A DNA stretch of 64,000 nt from JACCZR01 sp963830065 (GTDB lineage: Bacteria > Actinomycetota > Thermoleophilia > Solirubrobacterales > Thermoleophilaceae), in assembly GCA_963830065.1 (NCBI GenBank), contig CAWHLA010000006.1, positions 310,001 through 374,000 on the forward strand. Reading direction: 5' to 3'. The notes below the pieces were generated by a model. It was given only the letters and a program-made list of their open reading frames with translations, made no database searches and was not told the origin of the DNA. How positions within the stretch are numbered: the stretch's first letter is position 1; the number at the start of each line of letters is the position of its first letter. Below are positions 54,640 through 64,000 of this stretch, one piece after another. A program made the position numbers and the translations under genes.

Positions 54640-56839
54640 ATGACCCACCGCCAGCGAAAGAGCCGCCGACGCCGCCGCAGTGGTGGCAAGAGCAAGATCT
54701 TCCTTGCGCTGATCGTGCTCGCCCTGACCGGGACGGTCGCGGTGCTGTCGGTGACCGGTTACGTGCTGGCGGTGGCCGCCACCGCCCCGGCCCTGGACGA
54801 GCTCAAGCCGATCGACAAGGGCGCGACCTCGGTGATCTTTGCGGCCGACGGCTCGCGCCTGGGCTACGTGCGCTCGGACGAGATCCGCGACCCGATCTCA
54901 TGGCGGGAGATGCCCGAGAGCATGCGCCACGCGGTCGTGGCCATCGAGGACGAGCGCTTCTACAAGCACAAGGGCGTCGACTACGGCGCGATCGTCCGCG
55001 CCGGCGTGCGCAACATCGAGTCCGGCAAGAACGTCCAGGGCGGCTCGACCATCACCCAGCAGCTGGTCCGCGCCCTGTACATCAAGGACCCGGGCCGCAA
55101 CTACGAGCGCAAGATCCGCGAGGCCAAGCTGGCCAGCGAGCTGGAGAAGGAGCACTCCAAGCGCTGGATCCTCCACAACTACCTGAACTCGGTTCCCTTC
55201 GGGACCGTCGGCGGCCGCACGGCGGTGGGCACCGAGGCCGCGTCCCAGATCTTCTTCTCGAAGTCGGCGAAGAACCTGCGGCTGCACGAGGCGGCCCTGC
55301 TGGCCGGCCTCCCCCAGGCGCCGTCGCAGTACAACCCGTTCCGCAACCCGAGCGCCGCGCTCCAGCGCCGCAACGAGGTCCTGCGGGGCATGGCCAAGAA
55401 CCACTTCATCACGCGCGAGCAGGCAGCCGAGGCCTCGGAGAAGGATCTGGGCGTCAGGCGCGGCCGCCGCTACACCGCACGCCGCGAGCCCTACTTCTTC
55501 GACTACGTCGAGGAGAAGCTGATCGAGGAGTACGGAGTCGGCGTCTACCGCCGCGGCGGGCTCAAGGTGCACACCACCATCGACCCGAAGCTCCAGCAGG
55601 CCGCGCGGAAGAGCATCACCGGCCAGCTGCCCTTCAACGAGGACCCCTCGTCGGCGATCGTGTCCATCGATCCCAGGACGGGCTACATCAAGGCGATGGC
55701 ATCGAGCGGCACCTACAACGACCGCACGTTCAACCTCGCGGCCCAGGGGCACCGCCAGCCGGGGTCGGCGTTCAAGACCATGGTGCTCACCACCGCCATC
55801 CGCAAGGGGTACAACCCCAAGAGCACCCGGTACAGCTCGAAGCCGCTCAACCTCAACGTGCCCGGCTACGGGCCGTGGCAGGTGAAGACCTACGACGGGT
55901 CCTACGGCGGCACCATGGACCTGGTTCAGGGGACGCTGAAGTCCGACAACACGGTCTACGCGCAGCTCATCCTCGACGTGGGTCCCAAGGCGGTGCGCGA
56001 GACCGCCCGGCTGATGGGCATCAAGACCAAGCTGGACGGCCTGCCGGCCGAGGGCCTGGGCGGCCTTCGCCTGGGCGTCTCACCGCTGGAGATGAGCAAC
56101 GCCTACGCCACGCTGGCGGCCGGCGGCATGCGCGCCGACCCGAAGGCGATCAGCAAGGTCGAGTTCGCCGACGGCAAGTCCGACAAGCTCGGCAAGCCCA
56201 AGCGCAAGCGCGTGTTCGGCGACGGGGTCGCGCTCGAGGTGACCAAGATCCTCGAGCAGAACGTCAAGAGCGGCACCGGCACGAAGGCGGGCATCGGCTG
56301 CCCCGCTGCGGGCAAGACCGGCACCACCGACAACTTCAACGACGCCTGGTTCGTCGGTTACACGCCGACGCTGGCCAGCTCGGTCTGGGTGGGCTATCCC
56401 AACGCCCTGAAGGAGATGCGCAGCGTGCACGGGGTCAGCGTGGCCGGCGGCACCTTCCCGGCCCAGATCTGGCACGACTACATGACCACGGCCAAGGGAG
56501 GCGACTGCGAGTCCTTCCCCACCACGGCCAACGAGCCAGTCAACTTCTCCAAGTACTCCAGCAGCAGCGGCGGGTACGGCGGGAGCGCCACGTCGGGGTC
56601 GGGCGGCACCGGCGGCGCCACGGGCGACGGCGCCTACAGCTCGCCCTCCACCGGGCGGCGGGGGCGGGGGCTACAGCCCACGCCTGTATGAGGCGCCGCC
56701 ACAGGCTGCGCCTACACCCAGCCCCAGCCCCAGCCCCTCCCCGGGTGGTGGCGGTGGCGGTGGCGGTGGCGGCAAGAACGGTGGCGGCAAGAACGGTGGT
56801 GGCAAGAACGGTGGCGGGGGCGGCTCGCCCACGGACTGA
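54640..56839 (+). CDS. Class A penicillin-binding protein, frameshift near the 3' end
   Basis: The product has a cytoplasmic basic start, a membrane span (IFLALIVLALTGTVAVLSVT), a glycosyltransferase domain (HAVVAIEDERFYKHKGVDYG, then GGSTITQQLVRALY) and a transpeptidase domain with SxxK (QPGSAFKTMVL), SDN (GTLKSDNTVYAQ) and KTG (AAGKTGTTDNFNDAWFVG). It polymerises and crosslinks peptidoglycan. As sequenced the frame ends at 56691. Deleting one G of the run near 56657 continues it into a Pro/Ser- and Gly-rich tail with three KNGGG units, stop 56839. The continuation ends exactly where thiL begins, supporting the repair. Confidence 0.9.
56765..56809 (+). repeat. Three 15-bp tandem units in the PBP tail
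   Basis: Three units of GGTGGCGGCAAGAAC (the third has one change), coding for GGGKN in the restored frame. They are typical of slippage in low-complexity tails. Confidence 0.7.
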
Positions 56840-57702
56840 GCGAGCTCGCGCTCATCGAGGCCATCCGGGCCCTCCTGCCCGGGCCGCCGGGCCGCCTGCG
56901 GCGCGGACCCGGTGACGACGCGGCCGTAGTGGCCGCCAGGCCGTTCGCCGTCCAGTCCATCGACACCGTCGCCGACGGCGTGCACTTCAGCCTGGCCACC
57001 CACTCGGCGGCGGACGTCGGGCACAAGGCGCTGGCCACCGCGCTGTCCGACATAGCCGCGATGGGGGCGGAGCCCGGGGAGGCCCTGGTCTCGTTCGTCC
57101 TGCCGCCGGACTTCGACGACGAGGACGCGCTGGAGATCGCGCGGGGCCTCGCCGAGGTGGCCGCCGACACCGGCACTGCCGTGGCCGGCGGCGACGTGGT
57201 GCGCGGACGGGCGCTCAGCGTGACCGTCGCGGTCGTCGGCTGGGCCGACAGCGAGGATGAGCTCTGCGGGCGCGACGGGGCACAGCCCGGTGACCTGGTC
57301 GGCGTGACCGGTGAGCTGGGGGCAGCGGCGAGGCCGGAGGAGGCCACGCTGCGACACCGGCGTCCCGAGCCGCAGTTGGAGGCCGGCCGGGCGCTGGCCC
57401 GGGCCGGGGCCAGCGCGATGATCGACCTCAGCGACGGTTTGGCCACCGACGCGGGCCACGTGGCCCGCGCGAGCGGGGTCCAGCTGCGGATCGAGCTCGA
57501 GCGCCTACCCGCGGCGGTTGGCGTGACGGCGCAGCTCGCTGCCACCGCCGGCGACGACTACGAGCTGCTGGTGTGCGGGCCGCGCGAGCTGGAGCGTGCC
57601 GCCGAGCTGACCTGGATCGGGGAGGTCGGCGCCGGGGAAGGTCTGGAGCTGCTGGACGCCCAGGGCCGCCCCGTCGAGGGGCTGGCCGGCTACGAGCACT
57701 AG
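56836..57702 (+). CDS. thiL: Thiamine-monophosphate kinase
   Basis: The 288-residue product has the ATP/Mg site GPGDDAAVVAARPFAVQSID followed by TVADGVHF, HKALATALSDIAAMGAEPGE, DVVRGRALSVTVAVVGWA and the C-terminal SDGLATDAGHVARASGVQL. ThiL converts thiamine monophosphate to the active diphosphate. The family N-terminus SELALIEAIRALLP begins at 56839 and is preceded only by CTG 56836, which overlaps the PBP stop (CTGA); the first standard start, GTG 56929, would remove the GDD site. Its stop shares CTAG with the convergent gene. Confidence 0.9.
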   Translation: MSELALIEAIRALLPGPPGRLRRGPGDDAAVVAARPFAVQSIDTVADGVHFSLATHSAADVGHKALATALSDIAAMGAEPGEALVSFVLPPDFDDEDALEIARGLAEVAADTGTAVAGGDVVRGRALSVTVAVVGWADSEDELCGRDGAQPGDLVGVTGELGAAARPEEATLRHRRPEPQLEAGRALARAGASAMIDLSDGLATDAGHVARASGVQLRIELERLPAAVGVTAQLAATAGDDYELLVCGPRELERAAELTWIGEVGAGEGLELLDAQGRPVEGLAGYEH

Positions 57703-59447
57703 CGGCGCGGGATGGCCGACTCGGTGCCGCCCAGCGAGCCCGGCCCCGCGTAGCTGGGCACCGCGCGCAGGGGCCGGCGCTCGGGCCGCTCGTCCTCGGG
57801 ATCGGCCACCAGGACCGAGCGAGCGACGGCGGCGAAGGCCGCGGCCAGCGCCACCCACACCAGGAGCGTGGCCAGGCTCGGCGTACCGCCCATCACCGAC
57901 ATGAGCAGGTACCAGGCGCCGTGCAGAGGGTTAAGGCCCAGCGCGATCGAGTAGTACAGCGCCACGATCGCCGGCGGCAGCAGGCCGCCCACCAGGGCCA
58001 TCACCCGCACCCGGCGCCGCGGCCTCGGCTCGAGCAGCATGGCCAGCACCCAGAGGTGCAGCGCGGGCGCCGCGAGCAGCGCTGCGTAAGGATCGAGCAC
58101 CCACAGCACCGAGCACGCCCCGCACAGCACCAGCGCGGTGGCGCAGGCGGTGCCGGGGGCGGTCGGGTCGCCCCCGCCGAAGAAGCGCTTGACCAGGTAC
58201 AGCAGGCCGGCCGTCACGACCGTTACCGCGGCGAGCACGATGGCTGCCGGGGCGTCGAGCGGAAGCGCGCTCGGGTCCACCGCGGCCTGTGGGGCCTCCG
58301 GCGTGGCGTTCACCAGCGTCAGGAACTTCATCAGCAGCAGCCCGCCCGCCAGCGCGGCCGCCACCAGGCCGATCCTTCTCAGGCCCGGCAGCACGGGCAG
58401 CTGCCGCCGGCGGGCCCGGGCGAAGGCGTCGACCGAGGCCACGACCGCCGGTAACAGGAGGGTGAAGGCGAGCACCGACACCACCCACCCGGGCAGCACC
58501 TGGCTCACCGCGGTCACGTAGGACCGCGGGCCGTGAGCGGGCGCGCCCGAGGAGTCGAGGCTGCTGAGGGTCCGCAGCGCGGCCCGGCCGAGACCCCCCA
58601 GTCGGTTGGGGTCGAGCCGCTCGTCCGCTTCGGGCTCCAGCTCGCCGCTTCCCGAGAAGCGCAGCGAGTCAAAGCTCGCGTCCAGGAACACTCCCTGGGC
58701 GCCTAGCCCCAGAGGGAAGGCGAGCCGGCTCAGCTGGCCGGGCACCGACGAGGCCTCCACGCGCGTGTCGAGCTCCAGGCGAACGGCCTCGGCCGCGGTG
58801 CGCTCCAGGCCGATGCCCACGCGCGTGGTGTCACCCGACCACGCCACCAGCGGCGGCTCGGAGGAGGGCGCGCCCAGCCCGGACACCACCAGCACGGCGG
58901 CCACCCCGTCCCTGGACTTCCGCAGGCGCTCGGCCAGCCGCCGCGCCCCTGCCTGGCCCAGTCGCCCGCCGTCCACCGAGGCGAGCACCAGCGTGCGCTC
59001 GGACGAGCGGCCCTCGAACACGCGCGAGAGCTCCATCAACGCCGCTGTGTCGGCCGCGCTCCCGGCGCGGTCGGGCGGGCCCGGGGCGTCGCGGGCGGCC
59101 ACCACCACCACCTGCTCGCGCCGGCGTCCGGGGCGGCGCCCGACCACGTTGACCAGGTCGCGGCCCTGGCTGCGGAAGGCGTCGCGCTCGATCGCAAAGC
59201 CGCGGTCGTTGAAGGTCTTGGCCACCAGTTCGGCGGTGGCCACGTCGCCCAGCGAGCCTGCCCGGCGGTTCGGAGCGCGGTCTGCGATCAAGTCGGCGGT
59301 GATCGCGGCCTGGCGGCCGTCGAAGAGCACGTCGGCCGCCAGACCCTGTGCCAGCGGGTGCGGACGGCTCTCCAAGGAGAACATCGCCAGCACCGCCGCG
59401 AGGACGGCCGGGACGAACGCCGCCCGATAGATGCGGGTCTCTATCAC
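57699..59447 (-). CDS. Membrane protein with degenerate M28-peptidase-like domain
   Basis: The 582-residue protein has an N-terminal span, an outer-side domain of about 240 residues resembling M28 aminopeptidases (LVAKTFNDRGFAIERDAFRS, EQVVVVAARDAPGPP, SAADTAALMELSRVF), and about eight membrane spans from residue 320. The M28 zinc ligands are not conserved: where the family has AHxD, this protein has AARDA, and the Asn/Asp following it is also altered. It is probably catalytically inactive. The start is 22 bp from the divergent response regulator gene. Confidence 0.78.
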   Translation of the reverse strand: MIETRIYRAAFVPAVLAAVLAMFSLESRPHPLAQGLAADVLFDGRQAAITADLIADRAPNRRAGSLGDVATAELVAKTFNDRGFAIERDAFRSQGRDLVNVVGRRPGRRREQVVVVAARDAPGPPDRAGSAADTAALMELSRVFEGRSSERTLVLASVDGGRLGQAGARRLAERLRKSRDGVAAVLVVSGLGAPSSEPPLVAWSGDTTRVGIGLERTAAEAVRLELDTRVEASSVPGQLSRLAFPLGLGAQGVFLDASFDSLRFSGSGELEPEADERLDPNRLGGLGRAALRTLSSLDSSGAPAHGPRSYVTAVSQVLPGWVVSVLAFTLLLPAVVASVDAFARARRRQLPVLPGLRRIGLVAAALAGGLLLMKFLTLVNATPEAPQAAVDPSALPLDAPAAIVLAAVTVVTAGLLYLVKRFFGGGDPTAPGTACATALVLCGACSVLWVLDPYAALLAAPALHLWVLAMLLEPRPRRRVRVMALVGGLLPPAIVALYYSIALGLNPLHGAWYLLMSVMGGTPSLATLLVWVALAAAFAAVARSVLVADPEDERPERRPLRAVPSYAGPGSLGGTESAIPRR

Positions 59448-59469
59448 GCCCGCAACCTACAATCTGCCG

Positions 59470-60171
59470 GTGTCTCAGCAGGCACCGCGGATCCTGCTCG
59501 TCGATGACGAGCAGTCGGTCCAGAAGCTGCTGTCCTTCCCTCTCAAGCGCGAGGGCTACGACGTCGTGGGCGCGCAGGACGGCCAGGAGGCACTCGACCG
59601 GCTGAGCGAGGGCTCCTTCGACCTCGTAGTCCTCGACCTGATGCTGCCGAAGGTCGACGGCTTCGAGGTCTGCCGCCGGCTGAGGGCCCGCAGCGGGGTG
59701 CCGATCATCATGCTCACCGCCAAGGCGGAGGAGATCGACAAGGTGCTCGGGCTGGAGCTGGGCGCCGACGACTACATCACCAAGCCCTTCTCCCTTCGCG
59801 AGTTCCGCAGCCGGGTGAAGGCGGTGCTGCGGCGCGCCAGCCTGACCCGCGAGGAGGACGCGCCCGAGGAGGCGCTGGTCCACGACGACCTGCGCATCGA
59901 CTTCGAGCGGCGCAGCGTGGAGACCGCCGAGGGCGACGTCCGGCTGACCTACGTCGAGTTCGAGATCCTCGCCGCCCTCGCTCGCAGCCCGGGGCGGGTG
60001 TTCAGCCGCACGCAGCTGCTCGAGCGGGTGTGGGGCGACTCGGCCTACCGCGACCCGCGCACGGTCGACGTCCACATCCGCCACCTGCGCGAGAAGCTCG
60101 AGGCCGACCCCCGCGAACCCCAGCTGATCCTGACCGTAAGAGGCGTGGGCTACCGCTTCGGGGAGCGATGA
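59470..60171 (+). CDS. OmpR/PhoB-family response regulator
   Basis: GTG 59470 gives 233 residues. Receiver: RILLVDDEQSVQKLLSFPLK, LVVLDLMLPKVDGFEVCRRL, IIMLTAKAEEIDKVLGLELG and DDYITKPFSLREFRSRVKAV. Winged helix: LTYVEFEILAALARSPGRVF followed by SRTQLLERVWG and VDVHIRHLREKLEADPREPQ. It is closest to the MtrA/RegX3 group. It forms an operon with the histidine kinase and HtrA protease downstream, an envelope-stress arrangement. Confidence 0.95.
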   Translation: MSQQAPRILLVDDEQSVQKLLSFPLKREGYDVVGAQDGQEALDRLSEGSFDLVVLDLMLPKVDGFEVCRRLRARSGVPIIMLTAKAEEIDKVLGLELGADDYITKPFSLREFRSRVKAVLRRASLTREEDAPEEALVHDDLRIDFERRSVETAEGDVRLTYVEFEILAALARSPGRVFSRTQLLERVWGDSAYRDPRTVDVHIRHLREKLEADPREPQLILTVRGVGYRFGER

Positions 60172-61582
60172 GGCGCCTACTCGGGCGATCCCTACGCAAC
60201 AAGATCGCGCTGCTGTTCGCCGCAGTGGTCGCCCTCGCCACGGCGGCGATCTACTTCCTGGCGGTCCCGCAGCTCCAGCAGAACCTCGAGGACCAGCGCA
60301 CCGACGACCTGATGCGCGCCGCGCGCGGCTCGGCAGCGCAGCTCGATCGCGTCACCAACGGCGACGTGCCGGCACCCGAGGTCGACCGGACGATCCGCTC
60401 GCTGGCCGACAACGCCGAGGCGCGCGTGACCCTGCTGGCCATCCAGCGCTCCGACGGGGGCATGGTGAGCTTCTTCCCGCTCACCGACTCTCGCGAGCAG
60501 GTGGGCTATCCCCGCAACGACGAGCTGGCCCGGCGCGCGGTCTCGACGGGCAAGCTGCAGACGGGTTCGGTGCACTTCGGCGGCGAGGAGCTCGCTCAGG
60601 TGGCGCAGCCGATCAAGACCGGCGACGAGGTGGTGCGGGTGGCGCTCTACTCGGCGGGCCTCGAGGACACCGTCCAGACGGTGGCCTTCGTTCGCAACCG
60701 CATCCTGGTGGCCACCGCAGTGGCGCTGCTGCTGGCGCTGGCGGGCGGCACCCTGGTGGCCCAGTCGGTGGCCCGCCGCGTGCGGCGGGTGGAACGTCGC
60801 GCGGACGAGCTGTCCTCCGGCCACTTCGCCGAGCCGCTGCCGGTGGACTCCGAGGACGAGCTCGGCCAGCTCACCCGCGCGTTCAACGAGATGGCCCAGC
60901 AGCTGCGTCAGGTCGACGTCGCGCGCAAGGAGTTCGTGGCCACGGCCTCTCACGAGCTCCGCACGCCGATCTTCTCTCTGTCGGGATTCGTGGAGCTGCT
61001 GCTCGACGAGGAGCTCGACAACGAGACCCGGCGCGAGTTCCTCGAGACCATGGCCGAGCAGGTCCAGCGCCTGCAGAAGCTGTCGGTCGACCTGCTCGAC
61101 CTCTCGCGCCTGGACGCCGGCTCGGTTCTGCTGCACCCGGAGAGCCTCGACCTGGCCGAGCTCGCCCGGTCGGTGGCCCAAGAGTTCCGCCCGGCCGTAT
61201 CCCGGCATGGGACCGAGCTGTCGCTGGACCTCCCGGAGGAAGGGGTGAGCGCCCTCGCGGACCCGGAAAGAGTGGCCCAGATAATGCGTATCCTGCTCGA
61301 CAACGCCCTCCGTCACACCCCTGAGGGCACACCAGTCACCGTGAGCGCGGACCGCGACAACGGGGCCGCCGAGTTCACGGTGGCCGATTCGGGCCCGGGC
61401 ATGTCCCAGGGTGCCGACGGGCGTGTGTTCGAGCGCTTCTGGACCGGCGACGCGACCACCGGCGCCGGCCTCGGCCTGGCCATCGCCAAGGAGCTGGCCG
61501 AGCACATGGACGGCGGAATCTCGGTGTCCTCCGAGCCCGGGCACACCGCCTTCACGCTCGAGCTTCCCCGCGAGGAGGTCTG

Positions 61583-61583
<1 letters not shown>
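60168..61583 (+). CDS. Sensor histidine kinase (HisKA/HATPase)
   Basis: The 471-residue protein has two membrane spans (residues 14-33 and about 180-200) around an outer sensor domain, then HAMP, HisKA (VATASHELRTPIFSLSGFVE) and HATPase (MRILLDNALRHTPEGTPVTV, FTVADSGPGMSQGADGRVFE, GAGLGLAIAKELAEHMDGGI). ATG 60168 overlaps the regulator's stop as ATGA. It should sense an extracytoplasmic signal and phosphorylate 59470-60171. Confidence 0.95.
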
Positions 61584-62764
<1,181 letters not shown>

Positions 62765-62802
62765 AGCTCATCCGCGAGCTGTCGCTCGCGCTCCGCGACC
62801 GG

Positions 62803-63666
62803 GTGCTGCCGCATCTCGGCTCGCACGCCGGGCGGGCCCAGGGCGCCGCCGGAGCGGGGGGCGACCCGACCTTCGCCATCGATGCGGAGGCCGAGGAGGA
62901 GCTGGAGCGCTTCCTCGCCGCGCGCGCACCAGAGCTCGCCTTCTACTCCGAGGACCGCGGGCTGGTGGAGCCCCCCGGAGGCGCCTCCCACGTCCTGGTG
63001 GTCGACCCGATCGACGGCACCCGACCCGCCATGGCGGGCCTGGAGTCGTGCTGCGTCTCGGTGGCCGCCGCGCCGTTGCCCGACCCGGCGATGAGCGACG
63101 TGAGCGCCGCCTGCGTGGTGGAGATCCCGTCGGGTGCGGTCTTCCTGGCCGAGCGCGGCCGCGTGGTGGAGGCGCCGGAGGGTCAGCTGTCGGCCAACGA
63201 GGACCTGTCTCGGCTGTTCTGGACCTATGGCTTCCGCGGCCGGCCCGCCCGGGCGCTCACCGAGGTGCTGGCGGAGCTGATCGACGGCTCCTCGGTGGGA
63301 GGCGGGACCTTCGAGCTCGGCTCGGCCGCGTTCGACATGACCCGCGTGGCCACTGGCCAGCTCGACGCCTACGTGGAGCCGGGGCCGCTGCTGGTCTCCG
63401 AGGTGCCCGGCATGCGCGAGGAGTTCGAGCGCGTGGGCGGCGGCGCCGTGCTGAACAACTCGCCCTACGACCTGGCCGCGGCGGCGCTGATCTGCGAGGA
63501 GGCGGGGGTGATCGTGACCGATGCCCTGGGCGAGCCGCTCGGCGACCGGCTGCTGCTGGGCTCGGGCGCCGAGTTCCAGATGTCGGTGGTGGCCAGCGCC
63601 AACACCAATCTGCACGCGCGCATACTCAACAAGGTGAGTGAGGGCGTCGAGCGGCTGAGGGGATAG
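62803..63666 (+). CDS. Inositol monophosphatase/FBPase-like protein
   Basis: The 287-residue product carries the metal-binding motifs of the IMPase/FBPase fold: FAIDAEAEEELERFLAARAP, FYSEDRGLV (first acidic group), VLVVDPIDGTRPAMAGLESC (D-x-I-D-G-T) and LGSAAFDMTRVATGQLDAYV. It probably dephosphorylates a sugar or inositol phosphate. GTG 62803 is the first standard start, but likeness seems to begin about 14 codons earlier at LELIRELSLALRDR, where only CTG 62779 is available. It follows the HtrA gene closely. Confidence 0.85.
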   Translation: MLPHLGSHAGRAQGAAGAGGDPTFAIDAEAEEELERFLAARAPELAFYSEDRGLVEPPGGASHVLVVDPIDGTRPAMAGLESCCVSVAAAPLPDPAMSDVSAACVVEIPSGAVFLAERGRVVEAPEGQLSANEDLSRLFWTYGFRGRPARALTEVLAELIDGSSVGGGTFELGSAAFDMTRVATGQLDAYVEPGPLLVSEVPGMREEFERVGGGAVLNNSPYDLAAAALICEEAGVIVTDALGEPLGDRLLLGSGAEFQMSVVASANTNLHARILNKVSEGVERLRG

Positions 63667-63677
63667 TGTGCGGCGCC

Positions 63678-64000
63678 GTGGAGGCTCAGGCGTCTGATCG
63701 CGATGTCGCTCTGACGATTCCCGCTCGTCCCGAGCACCTCGTGCTCGCACGGCTGGCGCTGTCGGCGGTCTGCCGCCTCACCCCGCTGAGCCCCGAGGAC
63801 GTGGCGGATCTCAAGCTGGCCATCACCGAGGCCGCCAACGACTTCGTCGAGGAGGACTCCGACGACGAGAGCCGCCTCAACGTCTCCTTCGGGCTCGAGG
63901 ACCGGCGGCTGGTGGTCAAGCTGGACGGCCCGCCGTCGTCCGAGCCACCCGGTGATCAGGAGCTCGGCAGGGCGATCATCGAGGCCACCGTCGACGAGAC
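63678..64000 (+). CDS. RsbW-like anti-sigma ATPase, 3' end outside the window
   Basis: GTG 63678 begins VEAQASDRDVALTIPARPEH, with an open frame to the right edge. The HATPase_c_2-type features are LARLALSAVCRLTPLSPEDV, DLKLAITEAANDFVEEDSDD (N box) and LNVSFGLEDRRLVVKLDGPP (the strand before the G1 box). It is related to the protein at 46870 and to anti-sigma factors whose sigma partner is usually the next gene. This gene lies just after the IMPase-like gene. Confidence 0.82.
   Translation, partial: MEAQASDRDVALTIPARPEHLVLARLALSAVCRLTPLSPEDVADLKLAITEAANDFVEEDSDDESRLNVSFGLEDRRLVVKLDGPPSSEPPGDQELGRAIIEATVDE

Overview
The window reads as chromosomal DNA of a very GC-rich actinobacterium, most probably a member of the class Thermoleophilia (order Solirubrobacterales). 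This is inferred from gene content: secreted proteins with arginine-rich tails that end in a conserved GRYR-V-A-DAAGNRS-like pattern, a BTAD/AAA regulator, paired DUF2252 proteins, DUF7144 and DUF6325 proteins, SnoaL-like proteins ending in EALEAAGLSE, and a c-di-AMP riboswitch before a cell-wall peptidase. No rRNA or other marker allows a firmer name. Genes are tightly packed: ATGA, GTGA and TTGA overlaps are common in operons, and several convergent pairs share a CTAG or CTAA at their stops.

Layout. 0-6 kb: end of a NarL-type response regulator, a sensor kinase lacking its ATPase domain, and small exported proteins preceded by three copies of one roughly 65-bp leader element. 6-8 kb: molybdenum cofactor genes moaC and mogA/moaB, a VOC protein and a small membrane protein. 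8-19.4 kb: a 1081-residue BTAD/AAA regulator, then a long cytochrome c/tetrapyrrole run, ccmABC, a CcmD-like gene, hemA, hemC, a methyltransferase, cobA-hemD, a SAM hydrolase and birA. 19.3-22.2 kb: a gene-poor, less GC-rich island with SnoaL-like and GFA genes, remnants of an HNH nuclease and a tyrosine integrase, and unusual short repeats. 22.2-30 kb: an FAD oxidase, a helicase with an acidic insert, a thioredoxin-like lipoprotein, GNAT, galT, a decayed AEC carrier and an intradiol dioxygenase. 30.1 kb: tRNA-Arg(CCU).

30-47 kb looks like a stress or envelope region: GGDEF protein, metallo-beta-lactamase fold hydrolase, GAP-family membrane protein, DUF1269, Na+/H+ antiporter, two DUF2252 proteins, two DUF7144 proteins, a membrane-anchored phosphatase-like protein, RDD protein, a protein with an internal 78-residue duplication, two response regulators, SHOCT and DUF6325 proteins, a sensor kinase and an RsbW-like ATPase. 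Seven of its transcription units carry the motif GCACC[C/A]TTGC (one copy starts with A) upstream in the same orientation, which suggests one regulon. 47-64 kb: pyrE, a ydaO riboswitch with an M23 peptidase, L,D-transpeptidase, CPBP protease, HAD hydrolase, MscS channel, a class A penicillin-binding protein, thiL, a degenerate M28-like membrane protein, an OmpR/HK/HtrA envelope-stress operon, an inositol monophosphatase-like gene and the start of an anti-sigma-like ATPase.

Sequence quality. Five frameshifts in otherwise well conserved genes (ccmA twice, cobA-hemD, galT, the penicillin-binding protein) are all repaired by deleting one base. This suggests either insertion errors in the assembly or recent decay. 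The apparent HemA-HemC fusion can be explained in the same way.
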